This document shows, piece after piece, positions 22,969 to 35,568 of a DNA stretch of 64,000 bases. Within the stretch, counting starts at the first letter, position 1. Each line of letters begins with the position of its first letter. The stretch lies in assembly GCA_001599975.1 (NCBI GenBank), contig BCIO01000004.1, forward strand, positions 2,329,328 through 2,393,327. Direction: 5' to 3'. Position numbers and translations under genes: made by a program. Below the pieces are notes generated by a model, which worked only from the letters and a program-made list of their open reading frames with translations, made no database searches and was not told the origin of the DNA. Source of the stretch: Cystobasidiopsis lactophilus. Lineage: Eukaryota > Basidiomycota > Agaricostilbomycetes > Agaricostilbales > Chionosphaeraceae.

Positions 22969-25900
22969 ATGAGCTTCCGCTCAGCGCTGTCGAGCCGGCA
23001 CAGCTTGCAGGTTGATGGCGAACCCCCGACGGACTGGGCTTACGTGTGCGCGCTGCGGGTGGCCTACCTGAGCCACATCCTGCAGCCCAAGCCTTCCAAC
23101 AACAATGCTGCCCCTGCGCCCGCCGCCAAGAAGCCCGCCGCTGCTGGAGCCGGCGCCGCTGCGAACGAGGGCTGGACGACGGCGCTCTTCTCGATTGGGG
23201 ACATCTTTGGCAAGAGCGCAAAGTCGGGCGACATCCGCTTCCCAAAGGAGTTCGTCAAGCTGCTCGGCGCCCGCATCGAGGCCATCGCCAAGGGCCAGGA
23301 CAAGGTGGCGTCCTACAACGAGCCGGACTTCAGGGCTGTCATCGGCGTCTTCTACGGCACCTTCAACAATGCGACGTTCCAGAAGCAGATCCGCGAGAAC
23401 CGCAAGATTGAGGAGCTCATCCTCATGTTCGTCACCGCCGCCCAGGGCAAGCTCAAGAAGCTCTCCGTGGGCGACGAGTGGAAGGAGCGGCTCATGGACC
23501 ACGTCGGCATCTTTGTCGGCCTCATCCGCGACGTTTTGACCTCCAAGGACATCCCCTCGCGTCATGTTCCCAAGGAGCTGCTCGACCGCCTCAACTCGTA
23601 TCTGGCCAAGCTGGCGCCCACGCCGCCGACCTCAGCTGCGCTCACCACCAACAACGCCGAGGCCGGGCCGTCGTCGAGGACCATTGAGGCGGTACAAGAG
23701 ATGGAGCTCGTCAGGGAGGTCGCTGGCATCTTTGGCATCTCAGACCAGCAATTGGCCCAGGATCTGGCTCAGGTCAAGAGACTGGCTACCGAAAAGGTGT
23801 GTTGGAGCTGTCCTTCAGTGCCAAAGGCCGCCACTGAAGGACGGCGAGAGCGCACAGGCTGCCTTGAGGGATCTCAAGACGTGCATCAGCAACGTCAACT
23901 CGGGCGCCCGCTGGCCAGGTCGCAGGGAGGACTTCGACTCGGACGATGCGTATGCGTCTTGGCGCAAGACGGAGATGGACACCTTACAGCAGCTCATCCT
24001 TGCCCTCGCCGCCGCCAACCGCAACGCCCTCGGGCCTTCCGATTCGGGCCCGTCCACCCCTGAGCGCCCTCCCAACCCCACCCGCCCGACGTCCATTATC
24101 GTTTCCCCCTCGTCCACTTCTATTGGCAACAACTTCGGCGGGCAAGGAGGCCCCAAGAGCCCACTTTCACCGGGCTGGGTCCACATGCGCACCCCGTCGC
24201 TCTCCTCTCAGGCTCTCAACTCGAGCGGCAAGTTCGACTACTTTGCCGCCTCCGACTCCTCCTCCATGCTCAGCCCCAACGAGAGCGCCGAGGACAACCT
24301 TTCCATCCACTCTGACTTTACGTCCACGCCCGACACGCCCGCCGCCGGCTTTGACTTCACCTTCATCCCGCCCAACCCGAGGGCCGCGTACTCCAGCCTG
24401 CTCCAGACGTGCTTGGACCGGGACCTGGCCGGCTTGAAGGACCTCCCACCCGACCAGGAGGTGCCGCTCAAGATCTTGTCCAAGCAGCACCAGGTCGTCC
24501 TCACCGAGTGCGCCTTGCGGTGGCGCTTGTCGCCCATCACCCGGGCCATCCTGTTTGCCGAGAACATTGGCAAGAAGTACCATGATGACGACGTGCCGCT
24601 CATTGAGTGCGTCGACGAGTGCCTCTTGGATCTCGACTCGGTCGTCTCGCAGCAAGCTTCCATCGCGCAATCCACCTCGGACGCATGGGACGGCTTGATG
24701 CTCGCTGACCGCCACACCCTTTCCAGCATGCTCTCCCAAACCTTCGACACCATCGTGCGCCGCCTGTGCGGGGCCTTGGGCGACCCGATGGAGGCTTCCG
24801 TCGCCTCGGTCGCCTCCCTTCAGCGCACTTTACTTCTAGTGGCCAACCACCCAGTCTTCGTCGAGGACGTTGTCCAGAACGGCGACTTTGGAGCCCGGCT
24901 GGGCGAGTTTGGCGGGGCGGCCGAGTACTTGGCAAAACGGCAATATGAGAAGATGCGGCAGGATGTGCTCTACCGGGAGCAAGACGGGCAAGAATATGTC
25001 AGGGCGCTGCAGGAGATGCTGAACTGGTTTCGAAGCGTGGTCAAGACGGTCGACCGATTGTTTCCTGAACCAGTCCTTGGGTCAGTCGCTCGTCGCTTCC
25101 ATGATGAGACCAGTCTGATGTTGGTCCGGCGAAACTTTGACAGCTCGGTGGACCCTGCTGCTCGGTTCTTCGTCGTCTGCTCCCCGCTGATCGCAGAGGA
25201 TTGCCACGCGGCCGAAGCCATCATCCCAGCCTTGCTCGACAGCGCACCCGAGATCCCACCCGAGTTGGTGGCTGCTAGGGAGAACGACATTCGATCGCTA
25301 TACGAAGCCGCAAGGAGCCACGCCGACATGCACGCGTCCTTCTTACCAGAGTGAGCTCCACCTCTTTGCTGCTGTCAATGCCATACTGACGCTAGTCGGC
25401 CAGCGAGAGCTTTTCGCTCAACTTCAGGCTGTTCGAGCCGCTCATCATCAAATGGCTAGACGCCACCTCGCAGAAGACGCTGGGCTGGGTCGACGGCGCG
25501 ATATCTCACGACAAAGTGCGTCGGAGAGCTACTGTTCTCATCAGGAACTAATAGGTACTCGTTATGCACAGTTCGTGCCCGAGGGCGAAGATCGCCATTC
25601 GTCGTCCATTGTGGACTTAATTGAGAGCTGCAACTCGGCAGTCGGGCACCTCATTGGCCTGAAGTGGCCGGACGAGGTCGTCAATGCCGTCTTCCTGACC
25701 AAGCTATCCCAAGTAAGGCGCTCATCTGGAGGCCCGCGACTTCGCTCATGTCATTTCTGCACAGAGTGTGGCCAAAGCCATCGAGGAATACTGCCTCAAT
25801 CTAGAACGCATGTTCATGGATGAGATGTTCCCGGCTGTGCCCAATTCTAAGACTGGCGCTGTCGATCCGGAAGAGGACGAGCGGACGTCGGCCTGGCTGG

Positions 25901-27883
25901 TTCGCGCTCGAGGGCTGGTGCAGACCGAGAAGGTCGAACCCTTTTCTTTTAACGAAGCGGTGCGCGTTGACTCTCTCCCCCTCTCATGCCAGAGGGTCTG
26001 AAAACAATCGCAGACCTTGGTCAAGCTCAACAATATTCAAGCCGCCAGAGACCTGTTGGACAAGATGTACAGCTTCATTGATGTCGACCGGGTTTCAGCT
26101 CTAGCTGCCGAGCTTCTTCCACCTCCCCCTCCCGTCACCGATCCCAACGCGCGCAATCTGTTCACTGTCAAGATTGTGCTGGGTGAAGACCTGGTTGGCC
26201 TGGAGGACACTCAGAAGCTGAATCCCTTCCTCACTCTATCTGACTCGACTGGCCATCGCATTGCCAAAACCCGAACTCAATACAACACCAGCAACCCGCG
26301 TTGGGCCGAAGTCTTCGACATCTCCGTCCAAGGTTCCCTCTGGCTGGCCGCCACCATCTATCACCGTAACTTGGTCGAGGACCACGACCTAATCAGCCGC
26401 GGCTACGTGCACCTCAACCCGGCGAAATACAACGACTTCTTGCAAAGGGAGCTCTGGGTCAACCAAACAGCACCACAGCAGAATGCGCAAAACACCAACC
26501 GGAAGCGAGGGCGCTGTCTGTTCCGGGTCAGCATGGAAGGCGAGCAAAACGACATCCAGTTCTACTTTGGCCGGTGTTTCCGCAGCCTCAAGCGAACCGA
26601 GGGTGATATGGTCCGCATCATAGTCGACAAGGTGCGTTTTGGGTCTTTTTGCGGCCGGAGCGCAATGCTGACAGTGGAACTGCAGGTCTCGCCAATGATT
26701 CGAGCTTCCTTGTCTCGAGCGGTTTTGAAAACGCTTCTCAAGAAAGGCGGTTTCATGGCCAACGTCAACTTAAATATGGACGCCGTCACCAAGCAGTTCA
26801 ACGAGAAGATCAAACTCGACAAGTTCAAGGCCATGTTCTCCAGCTCGGGTGGAGCTGACGATCTGGAAATTCCTCCCCTTCCAAGCGAGGTCCTGTCAAC
26901 GCCTTCGTCGGCCAGCGCGGCGGAGAAGAAGAAGCGGCCTGGCCTGAATGACGCCGAAATCGAAGATGCGATCGGCACCTTGTTCGAATACTTTGAAGAT
27001 GTCTTCTCTCTGCTTAAAGAGACTCTTAACGAGACGGGCAAGTCCTTCGCTCGATTTTCCGTTCAGGACTTGACACTCAAGGTCGGATGAAGCCTTCCGC
27101 ATCGTCATGTCCAAGATCTGGAAGGAGATCCTCACCGTCATCGAGGGGCTCTTGGTTCCAGCTCTATCGGATCTCCCCTCGGACATGCGACCGCTCGACG
27201 ATAAGGAGGTCTACATCGTAATCAGGTGGCTCAAGGGCCTGAGCAACTTCTTCTACGCGGATGGCGAGGGTGTGGCCATCGAGGACCTACACAATGCCCG
27301 CTTCCGTCAGCTCCTGGCCCTGCCACTCTTCTATGACTTGCCAACGGACAACCTAAGTGCGTCGCCTCTGGATTTGACGCTGGCCTCACTGATCGTGACA
27401 CTTAGTGATCGAATGCAACCGCGCGCTCAACGCTCTTCTGGCTGCCTCCGCTTCTGGACAGGCGATTGGACTGCAACAGGGCCAAAGCCTGCGGCGCAAC
27501 AAATCTGTGTACCAGCAGCGTAATTTGGGCACCATTCGCCAGCGGAAGACGCTCAAGCGGAAAACCAACGACGGCAGCTCTCGCGAGTTGGGCGAAGCCA
27601 GTCCCGAGATGATGATTCGCATTCTTCGCATGAGGTGTGTGGCTAGCCCTGGAGTAGAGGTTTTGACCGGGCTGACCTGGTACACAGGAAAAACACGCAA
27701 GACTTCCTCACCCAGCAGCTGGAGACGCTTAACCGAATCCAGCAAGACGCCGCCAAGGCGATGACCTCCCCACAACCTGAAAAGGCCAAGATCTCACGGT
27801 CCACCAAGCGCCTCTCGCGCCGAGAGCAGCCGCCACCGCTTCCCCAGCAGCCTCAGCAATACTATCCCATCCACGAAGAATGA
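22969..27883 (+). CDS. Munc13/UNC13-like MUN- and C2-domain protein
   Basis: Large (~1,500 aa) protein of the fungal Munc13-like group (S. pombe Ync13/Git1 relatives), acting in vesicle priming, endocytosis or cell-wall integrity at the membrane. The N-terminus has a long helical domain (DEWKERLMDHVGIFVGLIRD), then a Ser/Pro-rich linker around 24040-24370. MUN/MHD1-type helices follow (EYVRALQEMLNWFRSVVKTV and on). A C2 domain sits at ~26160-26460: FTVKIVLGEDLVGLED, NPFLTLSDSTG, RWAEVFDISVQGSLWL, ISRGYVHLNP. It is an unusual mid-protein C2 flanked by helices, as in Munc13. An MHD2-like segment follows (MSKIWKEILTVIEGLLVPAL). Ends SRREQPPPLPQQP-type tail, stop 27881-27883. About nine short introns from 23790 onward. 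Confidence 0.8.
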
Positions 27884-28032
27884 CGAATCCCATGCAGTCG
27901 ACTTAGATGTATTCTAGAAAGCAAAACCTTGTACAATTCTAATTCGTTCTCACAAATCCGAAAGCTCCGAAAGCGGGAGAGAAGCGGTCCGCGCGAATTC
28001 ATACAGGTGTACATTGCAAGGGCATCGGTTGA

Positions 28033-29281
28033 TCAGCTTCCGTTGACCCCCGTCGACGTGCCATTTGTACTCGGAATGATCTCGTTCCTAAGCTGGGACG
28101 TGCGACTTCGCTTTTGTGGCGAGGCGGCAACAGAGAACGCCGTGCCGCACGTTGTGCACTTGGGAATGGCCGAACAGAATACTGTGCTCATTTTCTTAGA
28201 GTGCTACGCGTAAGAGGATGAAGATAGACGCACTGGACAGGCAGACGGAACAGATGTAGCCAACGTCTATGACTTTGCGATGGCAAAAGCAGGCGGCACG
28301 CAGGTCTACCGTCTCCTGAGTCGGCAGATTGAGATGCTTGCGAGTCCCTATCCCGGGCAGGAAGGCCATCTGGAGTGGAATGCTCGGTAAAGGCGATGTC
28401 ACATCGCGATCCGAGACCAAAGGGGCCTACCATGAGATACTGCAGCAGCCCTGAAGGATGCTCGAGCCGTAGGTACGCCCCGGTGGTCAAATGTGCAGCT
28501 TGCTGTAGAAAGACGGCGTCTTGGCCGTAGATTTTGCAGACATCGATCGGGATGTTCTGCACGCCAGACAGCGATGAGAATCGGGGGCCAAAGAAGAGTC
28601 ACGACACCCACTGATTTTTGAGCGGAAAAGATGCAGTTCATGATACGGACGTATTGCCCCGAGGTATCAGAAGTCGCGGAGAGGATGAGGATGCGGGCTT
28701 TGGGTGGCGACTTGGCGTCGCTACTCTGTTGGTAGCGGTTGATGTCTGTCGGCCATCACTCAGTCTCTGGCATCTTTCAAATGTAGAAATACACACGGGA
28801 AAGTGCTTTTGAAAGGGCATTGACCAGCCCTACGTGGCCTGTTCGACGTCGAGAGGTCAACTCGACGCCTGCACAAGAAGAGGCAAAGGAAAGCCTGTAC
28901 CAGAATCTAGGGTCTCGTCTAGGTCTTCGAACATTGATCTAGCGCCATCAAAGATGGTCGAATCGACCAACTTGAATGGTGCAAAGGTGTTGGCGTCTCG
29001 TTCCAAAGTGGTCGAGTGGAGGATTTTGGCCGAGGAATAGAGCAGCCGGCTTTGGCTGACGGTCGCTGCATATACCGCCAGCTGATTTTCATCTCGAAGA
29101 GCCAGATGGGCATTGGCAAAGACGACGATGCTGTTCAGTGCGTCTTGCAGCGACAGCGGCTGGTCCGCCGTCAAATACGCCCAAGCGGCCGGATTGACAT
29201 CGACCTGTTTCCGCTTTGAGCTCGCTCTTCTTCCCAAGTGCCAAGGTGGCTTACAACCAGCACAAGAAAATCAGCTTCCAT
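28033..29281 (-). CDS. TFB4: TFIIH core subunit Tfb4 (p34)
   Basis: Nuclear TFIIH component for RNA polymerase II initiation and nucleotide excision repair. N-terminal vWA-like domain: MEADFLVLVV joined by a 5' intron to VDVNPAAWAYLTADQPLSLQ, then FANAHLALRDENQLAVYAA. The central part has RILILSATSDTSGQYVRIMN, NIPIDVCKIYGQDAVFLQQA, LRLEHPSGLLQYLM and AFLPGIGTRKHLNLP. The C-terminal zinc module is VDLRAACFCHRKVIDVGYIC, SVCLS, then, after an intron (~28142-28220), IFCSAIPKCTTCGTAF, completing paired Cys motifs. Ends GTSTGVNGS. Six or so introns. Start M at 29281 is the first Met giving the family N-terminus. Divergent from the chitin deacetylase. Confidence 0.88.
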
Positions 29282-29777
29282 CACGACTGAGGCAGTACTG
29301 AGGCCCCTGTCCGATCGCTTTTCTCGCGAGTTCGTGGCTTGCTTCCAACCCACCATCCGCCCTCTTTTCTTCGCGTGAGTGCGCCGTTTTCTTCGCCTGG
29401 TCTACTCTCTGAGATGCAGACAGTGCAGCACGCGTGCCTCCGTGAGCCAAGCCGGCGCTGCGGCTTTGTATCCTGCCTGACAACAATTTCTTTGTTTTGT
29501 GGACAGCATCGGACCTTCACAATAAGAGTTTGCACGACACTCCGGCAAGCCTCAGCACTAATCTAGCAAGCGCAGAGAACGCCAGGAGCCAGCATTCCTT
29601 TGCCGGCCTCCTGACTGCCTCCTTGAATCTCGCGTCCAACTCGCACCCCGGCACTCTCCTTTCCTTTCACAAACAACCCACGCTCTTTTACACCTCTCGT
29701 TCATTACACACCTTTTCGATTCACTTGGTCTGCTCACCCGTTCAAGCTCTCCCATCAACGATAGACCAAAACAAAAC
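29282..29777. promoter_or_regulatory. Divergent intergenic region TFB4 / chitin deacetylase
   Basis: 496 bp between start codons. The 150 bp before the deacetylase start is strongly C/T rich (long unspliced leader likely). No gene seen. Confidence 0.45.
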
Positions 29778-30887
29778 ATGAAGCTTCAACTTTCGTCCCT
29801 TCTCTTGCTGGCGCCTCTGTTCAGCTCAGGCGTTCTAGCCAACGATTTCGAAAAGCGAGCGGCCAAGGCCAAGGCCGTCAGCACTTGCACCAAAGCCAAA
29901 ACTTTTGGTGCGTCTGCCGCGCAGCATTGTTTCGATGTCGCTCGGATACCCTGAATGCTGACATCTCCAAATGAAGCTTACACTTTCGATGACGGCCCAT
30001 ACGTGCGTTCTATTTTTGGGCGATCGCGAAACCAGCTGAAGACAGAATGCTTCAGATCTGGGAAGGCAAGGCCGATGCGGACCTAGCGGCAGTGAAAGCG
30101 AAAGGCACCTATTTGTGCGCCTCTGTCTTTGAACCTTTATTTGACCAAAGAATGACGAGGAAAATGCAGCGTTAATGGAAACAACTGGGATTGCATCTAG
30201 TGAGCGCGTTTGGCATCCCACGATGGCGTTGATCCGAGCTCAATCGGCTTGACCTTGCAGCGACGTGGCTGAGCAACTACAGAAGACGTTCGCCGCTGGG
30301 CACGCTATTGGCTCGCACACCTGGTCGCACGCCGACATCACCACTTTGTCGGACGCCGCCTTCGAGGCCGAGCTGGACAAGGTCGAAGTCGCGCTCAAGA
30401 AGATCCTCAACGTCAAGCCGGCCTTGTTCCGTCCGCCCTACGGCGCCATCAACCAGGCTAAACTTAATATCCTCGCCAAACGCGGCTACACCACAGTAGT
30501 CTGGGACTTTGACAGCGGCGACTCGACCGGCTCCACGTACAAGCAGTCCGAGACCGCCTACGCTGCCCTTGCGAAGACGTACCCTAAGCCTCACATTGCG
30601 GTGGGTTCGCTTTTCGCATGCTGCTGACCCTTGCCTGAACTGGAGAGCTTGGTCCAGCTCAACCACGAGACATACAAGACCAGCGTCTACAACGTGGCCC
30701 CTTACGCTCTCCAGAAGCTCTCTGCAGCAAAGTACCAGCTTGTGACTGTCGCCGACTGCCTGGGCATTGCTCCCTACCAGAAAGTCTACAGTTCCAAACT
30801 GCCCAAGCGAGACGTAAGCCTTCCCTCCTTTGACCAAATGATCTGGTTCCTCAGCATACACGCTTGCAGTCCACCTGGCATTGCTAG
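29778..30887 (+). CDS. Secreted polysaccharide (chitin) deacetylase, CE4
   Basis: Signal peptide MKLQLSSLLLLAPLFSSGVLA. CE4 NodB motifs in order: YTFDDGP (metal/base Asp pair), GSHTWSHADI (two metal-binding His), LFRPPYGAINQ, VVWDFDSGD, and IALNHETY (catalytic His). First exons are short: 29778-29907, 29977-30002, then IWEGKADADLAAVKAKGTY and FVNGNNWDCIY split over further small exons; the C-terminal intron rejoins LPKRD to STWHC-stop at 30885-30887. No GPI-anchor signal or Ser/Thr stalk is visible, so it is likely secreted rather than wall-anchored. Converts cell-wall chitin to chitosan or trims host-visible oligomers in fungi of this kind. All catalytic motifs intact. Confidence 0.88.
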
Positions 30888-31193
30888 AGGACAGGTTGCT
30901 ATTATTGGGGCAAGCGAGTGGGCAGTCCTGCATGGGAAACGGACCCTTCATTTCGACTTACGGTTGTTCTTGGCTTAATAACTGGGCCTTTGCATTTGAT
31001 CTTGAACACTTGATCACACCAACGTGGTTGGCAATCCCAAAAGCTGCGCGAATGTCGAGTCAGCGGGGGTCGGAGCTTGTTGCCCTTGGCCGCCGTCTCA
31101 TCTTCGTTGCCAACGCGCCAGGCATGACAATGCACTAAGCCTGCTCTGAGCAATAGTACTTGCTTACATTGAAGACGGGAAACGGACGCTACG

Positions 31194-34158
31194 ATGGATG
31201 TTGCCGAAGCCGACTTAAGGGGCCTCAACCTCGGTCTCAGACGAGATTCAGCGACGCCTTCAGGATTGGCAGCCAGTAAACCGCCCATTCAGCACGCCCT
31301 ATCAGATCCCCTCTTTGGACTCGGACCGTCCAGTGTTCTGCTGGGCAGCTTGGCCGGCCTCCAGCTCGCCGCTCATGCTGATGCTGCTGATGAATCCTTC
31401 TCCGGTTCGCTGCTGCTGTTGTCCTGCTTGCGCGGAATGGACGTCTGTTAACTTGTTGGTATATACAGATCTGCTGTCTGGTTCAGTCAAGACGCGAGAC
31501 CGGCCCAAGATCCAGAAGCGCCACAAGACATTTGGCGGCGTCACCTCCTCCCCGCCCATGGACGTCGGCGTCGACTTGCCAGATCTCACGTCCGTCTCCA
31601 GGAAGGCGTCCAACAAATCCACCAAGAGCGTGACCGCGGGCGGCTTCGTCGAGGGCGGCGGCGAGCCCTCGCAGCTCTCGCCCCGCCTGGGTTCCTTTGC
31701 CCGCCCCAGCCTGGGTCGGACCGGGTCCAATAAGAGCGACCGATCCAACTCAATGAAGCGGCTTGGCAGCCACAGCCGCTCCCTGTCCAGCCGCAGCAAC
31801 GGTCCTCTGGGCGCCTCAAACTCGCGAAGGAGCTCCAGGTCTTCCGTGTCCTTCTCCAAGCGCAAGGCCCTGGCGCTCGAGCCGGCAGAGCTCCTCGAGG
31901 TCCTGCAAGCCGAGTACACTGCGTCGCCCGCCCGGATCGACGAGAACGCCGCACTCGGCTCACCACCTTCGCCGGTCGCCTCCACCTCCAAGTTCAGATC
32001 GCCGCTCATCATCGACGTCCGGCCCTTGCCGCAGTACTTAGGTACAGATGGGCGCCTCAAGGGATCCATGTGCGTTTGCCCGGATCGCCAGCTTCGTCTT
32101 TGTCTTTGATGGAGGAAGCTCATCTTGCTCACCTGACACAGCAATTGCAATTTCCCCTCACTGCTCATGAAGCGCTTCCGGAAAGGCAAGGTCGCCAATT
32201 TTAGTCTCGAGGCCTTCATCACCACCGAGATCGGCAAAGCCACCTTCCAAAACGCCATAGCTGCGGCCGCCTTGGCGTCCTCGACCGGCTCGGCGGAAGC
32301 GCAGACGACCAAGACGCTGTCCGACATGGACGTATTTGTCATCGATGAAAGCATTGGCGAGCTGGACGGGAGCACGACGGGCTCGGTGTTGATCGCGGTG
32401 CTGGAGCAGGTCCTCGAGTCGGTGCGTTGACAACGTCGTCTCTATTCAAATGCCGGCGCAAGTCTGATGCAAGCGCTTCACTCGTACAGTACATTGGCTC
32501 TGGTTCGCTGTGCTACCTGAAAGGGTCGTTCCAGCACTTGCGAGCAAGGGGCGTGGCCAAAAATTGGATCGTCGAGGGCGAAGAGTCCGAGGCCGCGGCT
32601 TCGACGGAAGAGGGCAGTACGCTGGCTGGTATCCACGAAAGCCCCAAGAAAGGCCTCACCATCCAGCCGCCGCCCAACCCGTCCTTGGCCAAGGCGGCTC
32701 AGGTGGATGTGGAGCCACCGCCACCTGGAGCTGAAGGGGGCGGTCGAAAGAAGCCACAGCTCAGGCGAATCAACACCAACGAACGGCTCCGAGTGGGTTC
32801 GGGCAGCAGCGACTCGAGCCATTCCACCACCACGCCCCCGTCCGCTAAGCGATCGCGATCACCATCGCCTTTGGTCTTTGACAAATCCGCCACCGGGGCC
32901 TACTCTGACTCGCCGATCAAGTACGATGTCACGCCTACAGGAAAAGCAGCGTCCAACATGTCAATCCAAGAGCTGTGCCGCCTGCAAGCCTCTACTCCGA
33001 AGACTGCGTCTTTCAAGGTGAACGGCCCAACCAGCCCAGCCTTGGCTCGGTCCCTCTCTTCGCCCGTCACTCCGGGCACAGCTAGAGACGATGAGCCGGA
33101 GGAGTTCATCATCTCGAGCATTATCCCCAACTTTCTCTACCTCGGCCCAGAGCCCCTGTCAGACGCCAACGTGGAGGAGCTCAAGGCGGTGGGCATCCAG
33201 CAAGTGCTCAACATGGCTCTGGAGGTGAACGACACGTTTGGGCTGGAGAAGAAGATGGAGAAGTACATCAAGATCCCGATGCGCGATTTCGTCGAGGAGA
33301 AAGGGGTCCAAAAGCGCATCGACGAGGCATGCGCCATCCTAGGTTTGTGATCTTCATCTACCCCGCTGTCTTCAGCACTGAGTGGACGACGTCGCAACAG
33401 ATGACGCCGACCTGAAGTCCAAACCGGTCTACGTGCACTGCCGAGCTGGCAAGAGCAGAAGCGTTACCATCGTCCTGGCCTACCTCATCCATCGGTTCGT
33501 TGCGATTCTCCCTTTGTTACTCTTTGGAGCCTGTCTTTGACATGTGATCCCATGCACAGATACCATTGGTCGCTCAAGCGAGCCTATGCTCATGTTGCGG
33601 AGCGTCGCAAGGGCATCTCTCCGAGTGCGCCACTTCGATTGCTCTCCCCATACGAAGATCCGACTTGACGTTTGTTGACATACAGACATCGGGTTCATCT
33701 CCGAGTTGATGCGCTACGAAGAGCGGGCCAATGGCGTCAAGTCGAATGGCGTCCATGGCTTGGGCACTTCCATGCCGGCTTCGTCCGGCCTCCGAGCTGC
33801 ATCCTCTGGGGCCTCCATGCCTCGGATCGACACTGACGAAGTGGACGACCCGACTGCGCCGCCTGGACCGGCTTCAGCTCGCGTCGGGCCTGCTTGGCGG
33901 TATCGCGAGAGCCTGCCGCCAACCAAATTCAACGGCTTTGGTGACGATGAACCAGAGCAAGACAGGTTCGCTTGCCCCTCTGAAAGTTTTTCAGATCAAA
34001 GCTGAGTCGGCGGGCATCCAACAGCGGTCGATTGTACCCCATTCGGCCAGGCTACGACAATGATAACTTCCAGCCTAGCAGGAGGTCAGTCGTCCTCTGG
34101 ATCTGTGGTCGTTTGCTTAATGCGCCAATGTTCGCTTCGCAGAGCCAGCATGCGCTGA
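31194..34158 (+). CDS. Dual-specificity MAP kinase phosphatase with rhodanese-like domain
   Basis: Predicted MAPK phosphatase (Msg5/Cpp1-like). The N-terminal exon from 31194 (MDVAEADLRGLNLGLRRDSA) is followed by an intron whose 3' edge near 31320-31470 I could not fix. Then comes a Ser/Arg-rich linker and a rhodanese/CDC25-like non-catalytic domain (LLEVLQAEYT, SPLIIDVRPLPQYL, MDVFVIDES), as in metazoan MKPs. The catalytic domain has IIPNFLYLGPEPLSDANVEE, PMRDFVEEKG, DDADLKSKPVYVHCRAGKSR with the HCxxGxxR loop, and VTIVLAYLIHR joined to YHWSLKRAYAHVAERRKGIS. The C-terminal exons rebuild GRLYPIRPGYDNDNFQPS and end RRASMR-stop at 34156-34158. Likely dampens a cell-integrity or pheromone MAPK; the partner cannot be read. 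Confidence 0.82.
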
Positions 34159-34831
34159 CGCCACCGGCCTTATTCTTCCTCTCTGTTCTCTCGGACACTT
34201 TCTCTATCTAGCACTGGCACTCTTTCAGTCTCCCTCTCACGCATTTTCCCTCGTCTGGGCCTGCATCGCTTTAATATACCCCTTTCTCGCTACATACGCG
34301 ATTTGAATCATTGTTGCAAACGCTTTGGAGCTGGATTCCTCAGCTTCTTTCATGACTCTGCTCCCATCATCTGAGTACTATGTTGGATGCCACTTCTATG
34401 GATCTAAGTCGCCGGCTGCCCGGTTCGCGTAGCGCTGTCTCCCTTTGTTCTGCCTTCGACGATGTCCGCAGAAATCTTGTTGCCTCATCTGGCTGCCTTC
34501 TTGCTTCCGAACTAGATGTACTTGCATGCTGTGCCTTCTTCTGCAGTCCTGCGACGCCAGCTGCCTGTGGAGAGCGCGACCCGACAGCGCTGCTGGCCCC
34601 AGCAAAGTGCGACCGCGGAGTCGACCCTTTCGTCTCTGTTATCCTCTCGCTGAAGCTGACTCGATGAGACTACCGGGCTAATCTAAACGAGTCAAAAGCC
34701 GTTGGGGATTTCACGGGCTCTCCAAGAAAGTTTGTTCAGCGCGGAACCGTTCGAAAGATGTGCAGCCCTTTTGGCTCTTCCTCTTGCTCTGCATCTTCCA
34801 CCTTCGCATCAAGTTCATTCACAAAGTGAAC
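34159..34831. other. Intergenic, no gene seen
   Basis: 673 bp, pyrimidine rich at 34170-34300. Short ORFs here have no protein-family character. Confidence 0.45.
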
Positions 34832-35568
34832 ATGTTGGCTTTCACGCTCTCTACTTTGCGCCGACTGGCTGAAGGCGTCCTGGTTGTGAGTCTCTTTGCC
34901 GCACTACTCTCTCAACCAACGGCTTCCTCACACTTTGGTGCAGTATGTCTTTGAAATCCTTGCCAGTCACTCTCCAGCCATCTCACAGGGGCAGAAGGCC
35001 GATATCGTGAGTGCTATGCCTTCAACGGTCCGCAAAACATCCCGCTCAAGACCATGTCTTTCAAAGGACCAAGTCATTTACAAGGCGTCCAAGTTTCTGC
35101 GCCCAAAGACCTTCCAAGCCCTCGTGGAGGCGTCTGACAGCCTCACCATCAAGTCGGATGCCACCTTCGCCTCGGACTTGCCACCGCTGCGATCGGCGCC
35201 TTCCTCCTCGTCCTTGCCAGATTTGTCTTCGTCCACTGGCGCTACGCCAATCGATACAACTCCACCCACTCCTCTACACAGCACAATTCGACGCCGGGTC
35301 CAGCTGGATGTCCAGTTCGATCTGCGAAAGAACGAAAAGCTGGCCGCTCTGCCCCAGCCAGACGCCACCTCGGCTGTGTTCTCACAAAAGGTCACCTTGA
35401 TCAAGACTGAAACTGCCGTCTGGAAGGAGCGGTGAGCTCTGCTTCCCTTTCTACCTTTCACTGGCCGTTCTAACTCAGGGAGGTGATGTCGACAGGGCGC
35501 AGCAGTACGACCGCCGGTTCTTCTCGATGATCTCCAACGTGATGGAGGTCATCTTCCACGGCAACTGA
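34832..35568 (+). CDS. Unknown 184-aa protein with amphipathic/hydrophobic N-terminus
   Basis: Not recognised. Exons 34832-34885, 34944-35006, 35067-35431 and 35496-35568 join with consistent phase to 184 aa. The N-terminus MLAFTLSTLRRLAEGVLVYV continues FEILASHSPAISQGQKADI: a hydrophobic, possibly membrane-associated or mitochondrial-type helix. The middle has VIYKASKFLRPKTFQALVEA, then a low-complexity Ser/Pro/Thr linker. The C-terminus TAVWKERAQQYDRRFFSMIS, then NVMEVIFHGN, looks helical. Four consistent introns and codon bias like its neighbours argue for a real gene. The fold suggests a small adaptor with ordered ends and a disordered linker, but no function is proposed. Confidence 0.6.

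Noticed and set aside
23946-24437. 163-codon plus frame with Arg/Pro/Thr repeats
   Set aside because: Alternate frame of the Munc13-like linker; the real frame continues into helical and C2 domains.
31302-32375. 357-codon minus-strand frame across the MAPK phosphatase linker
   Set aside because: Low-complexity antisense frame produced by Ser/Arg-rich coding on plus.
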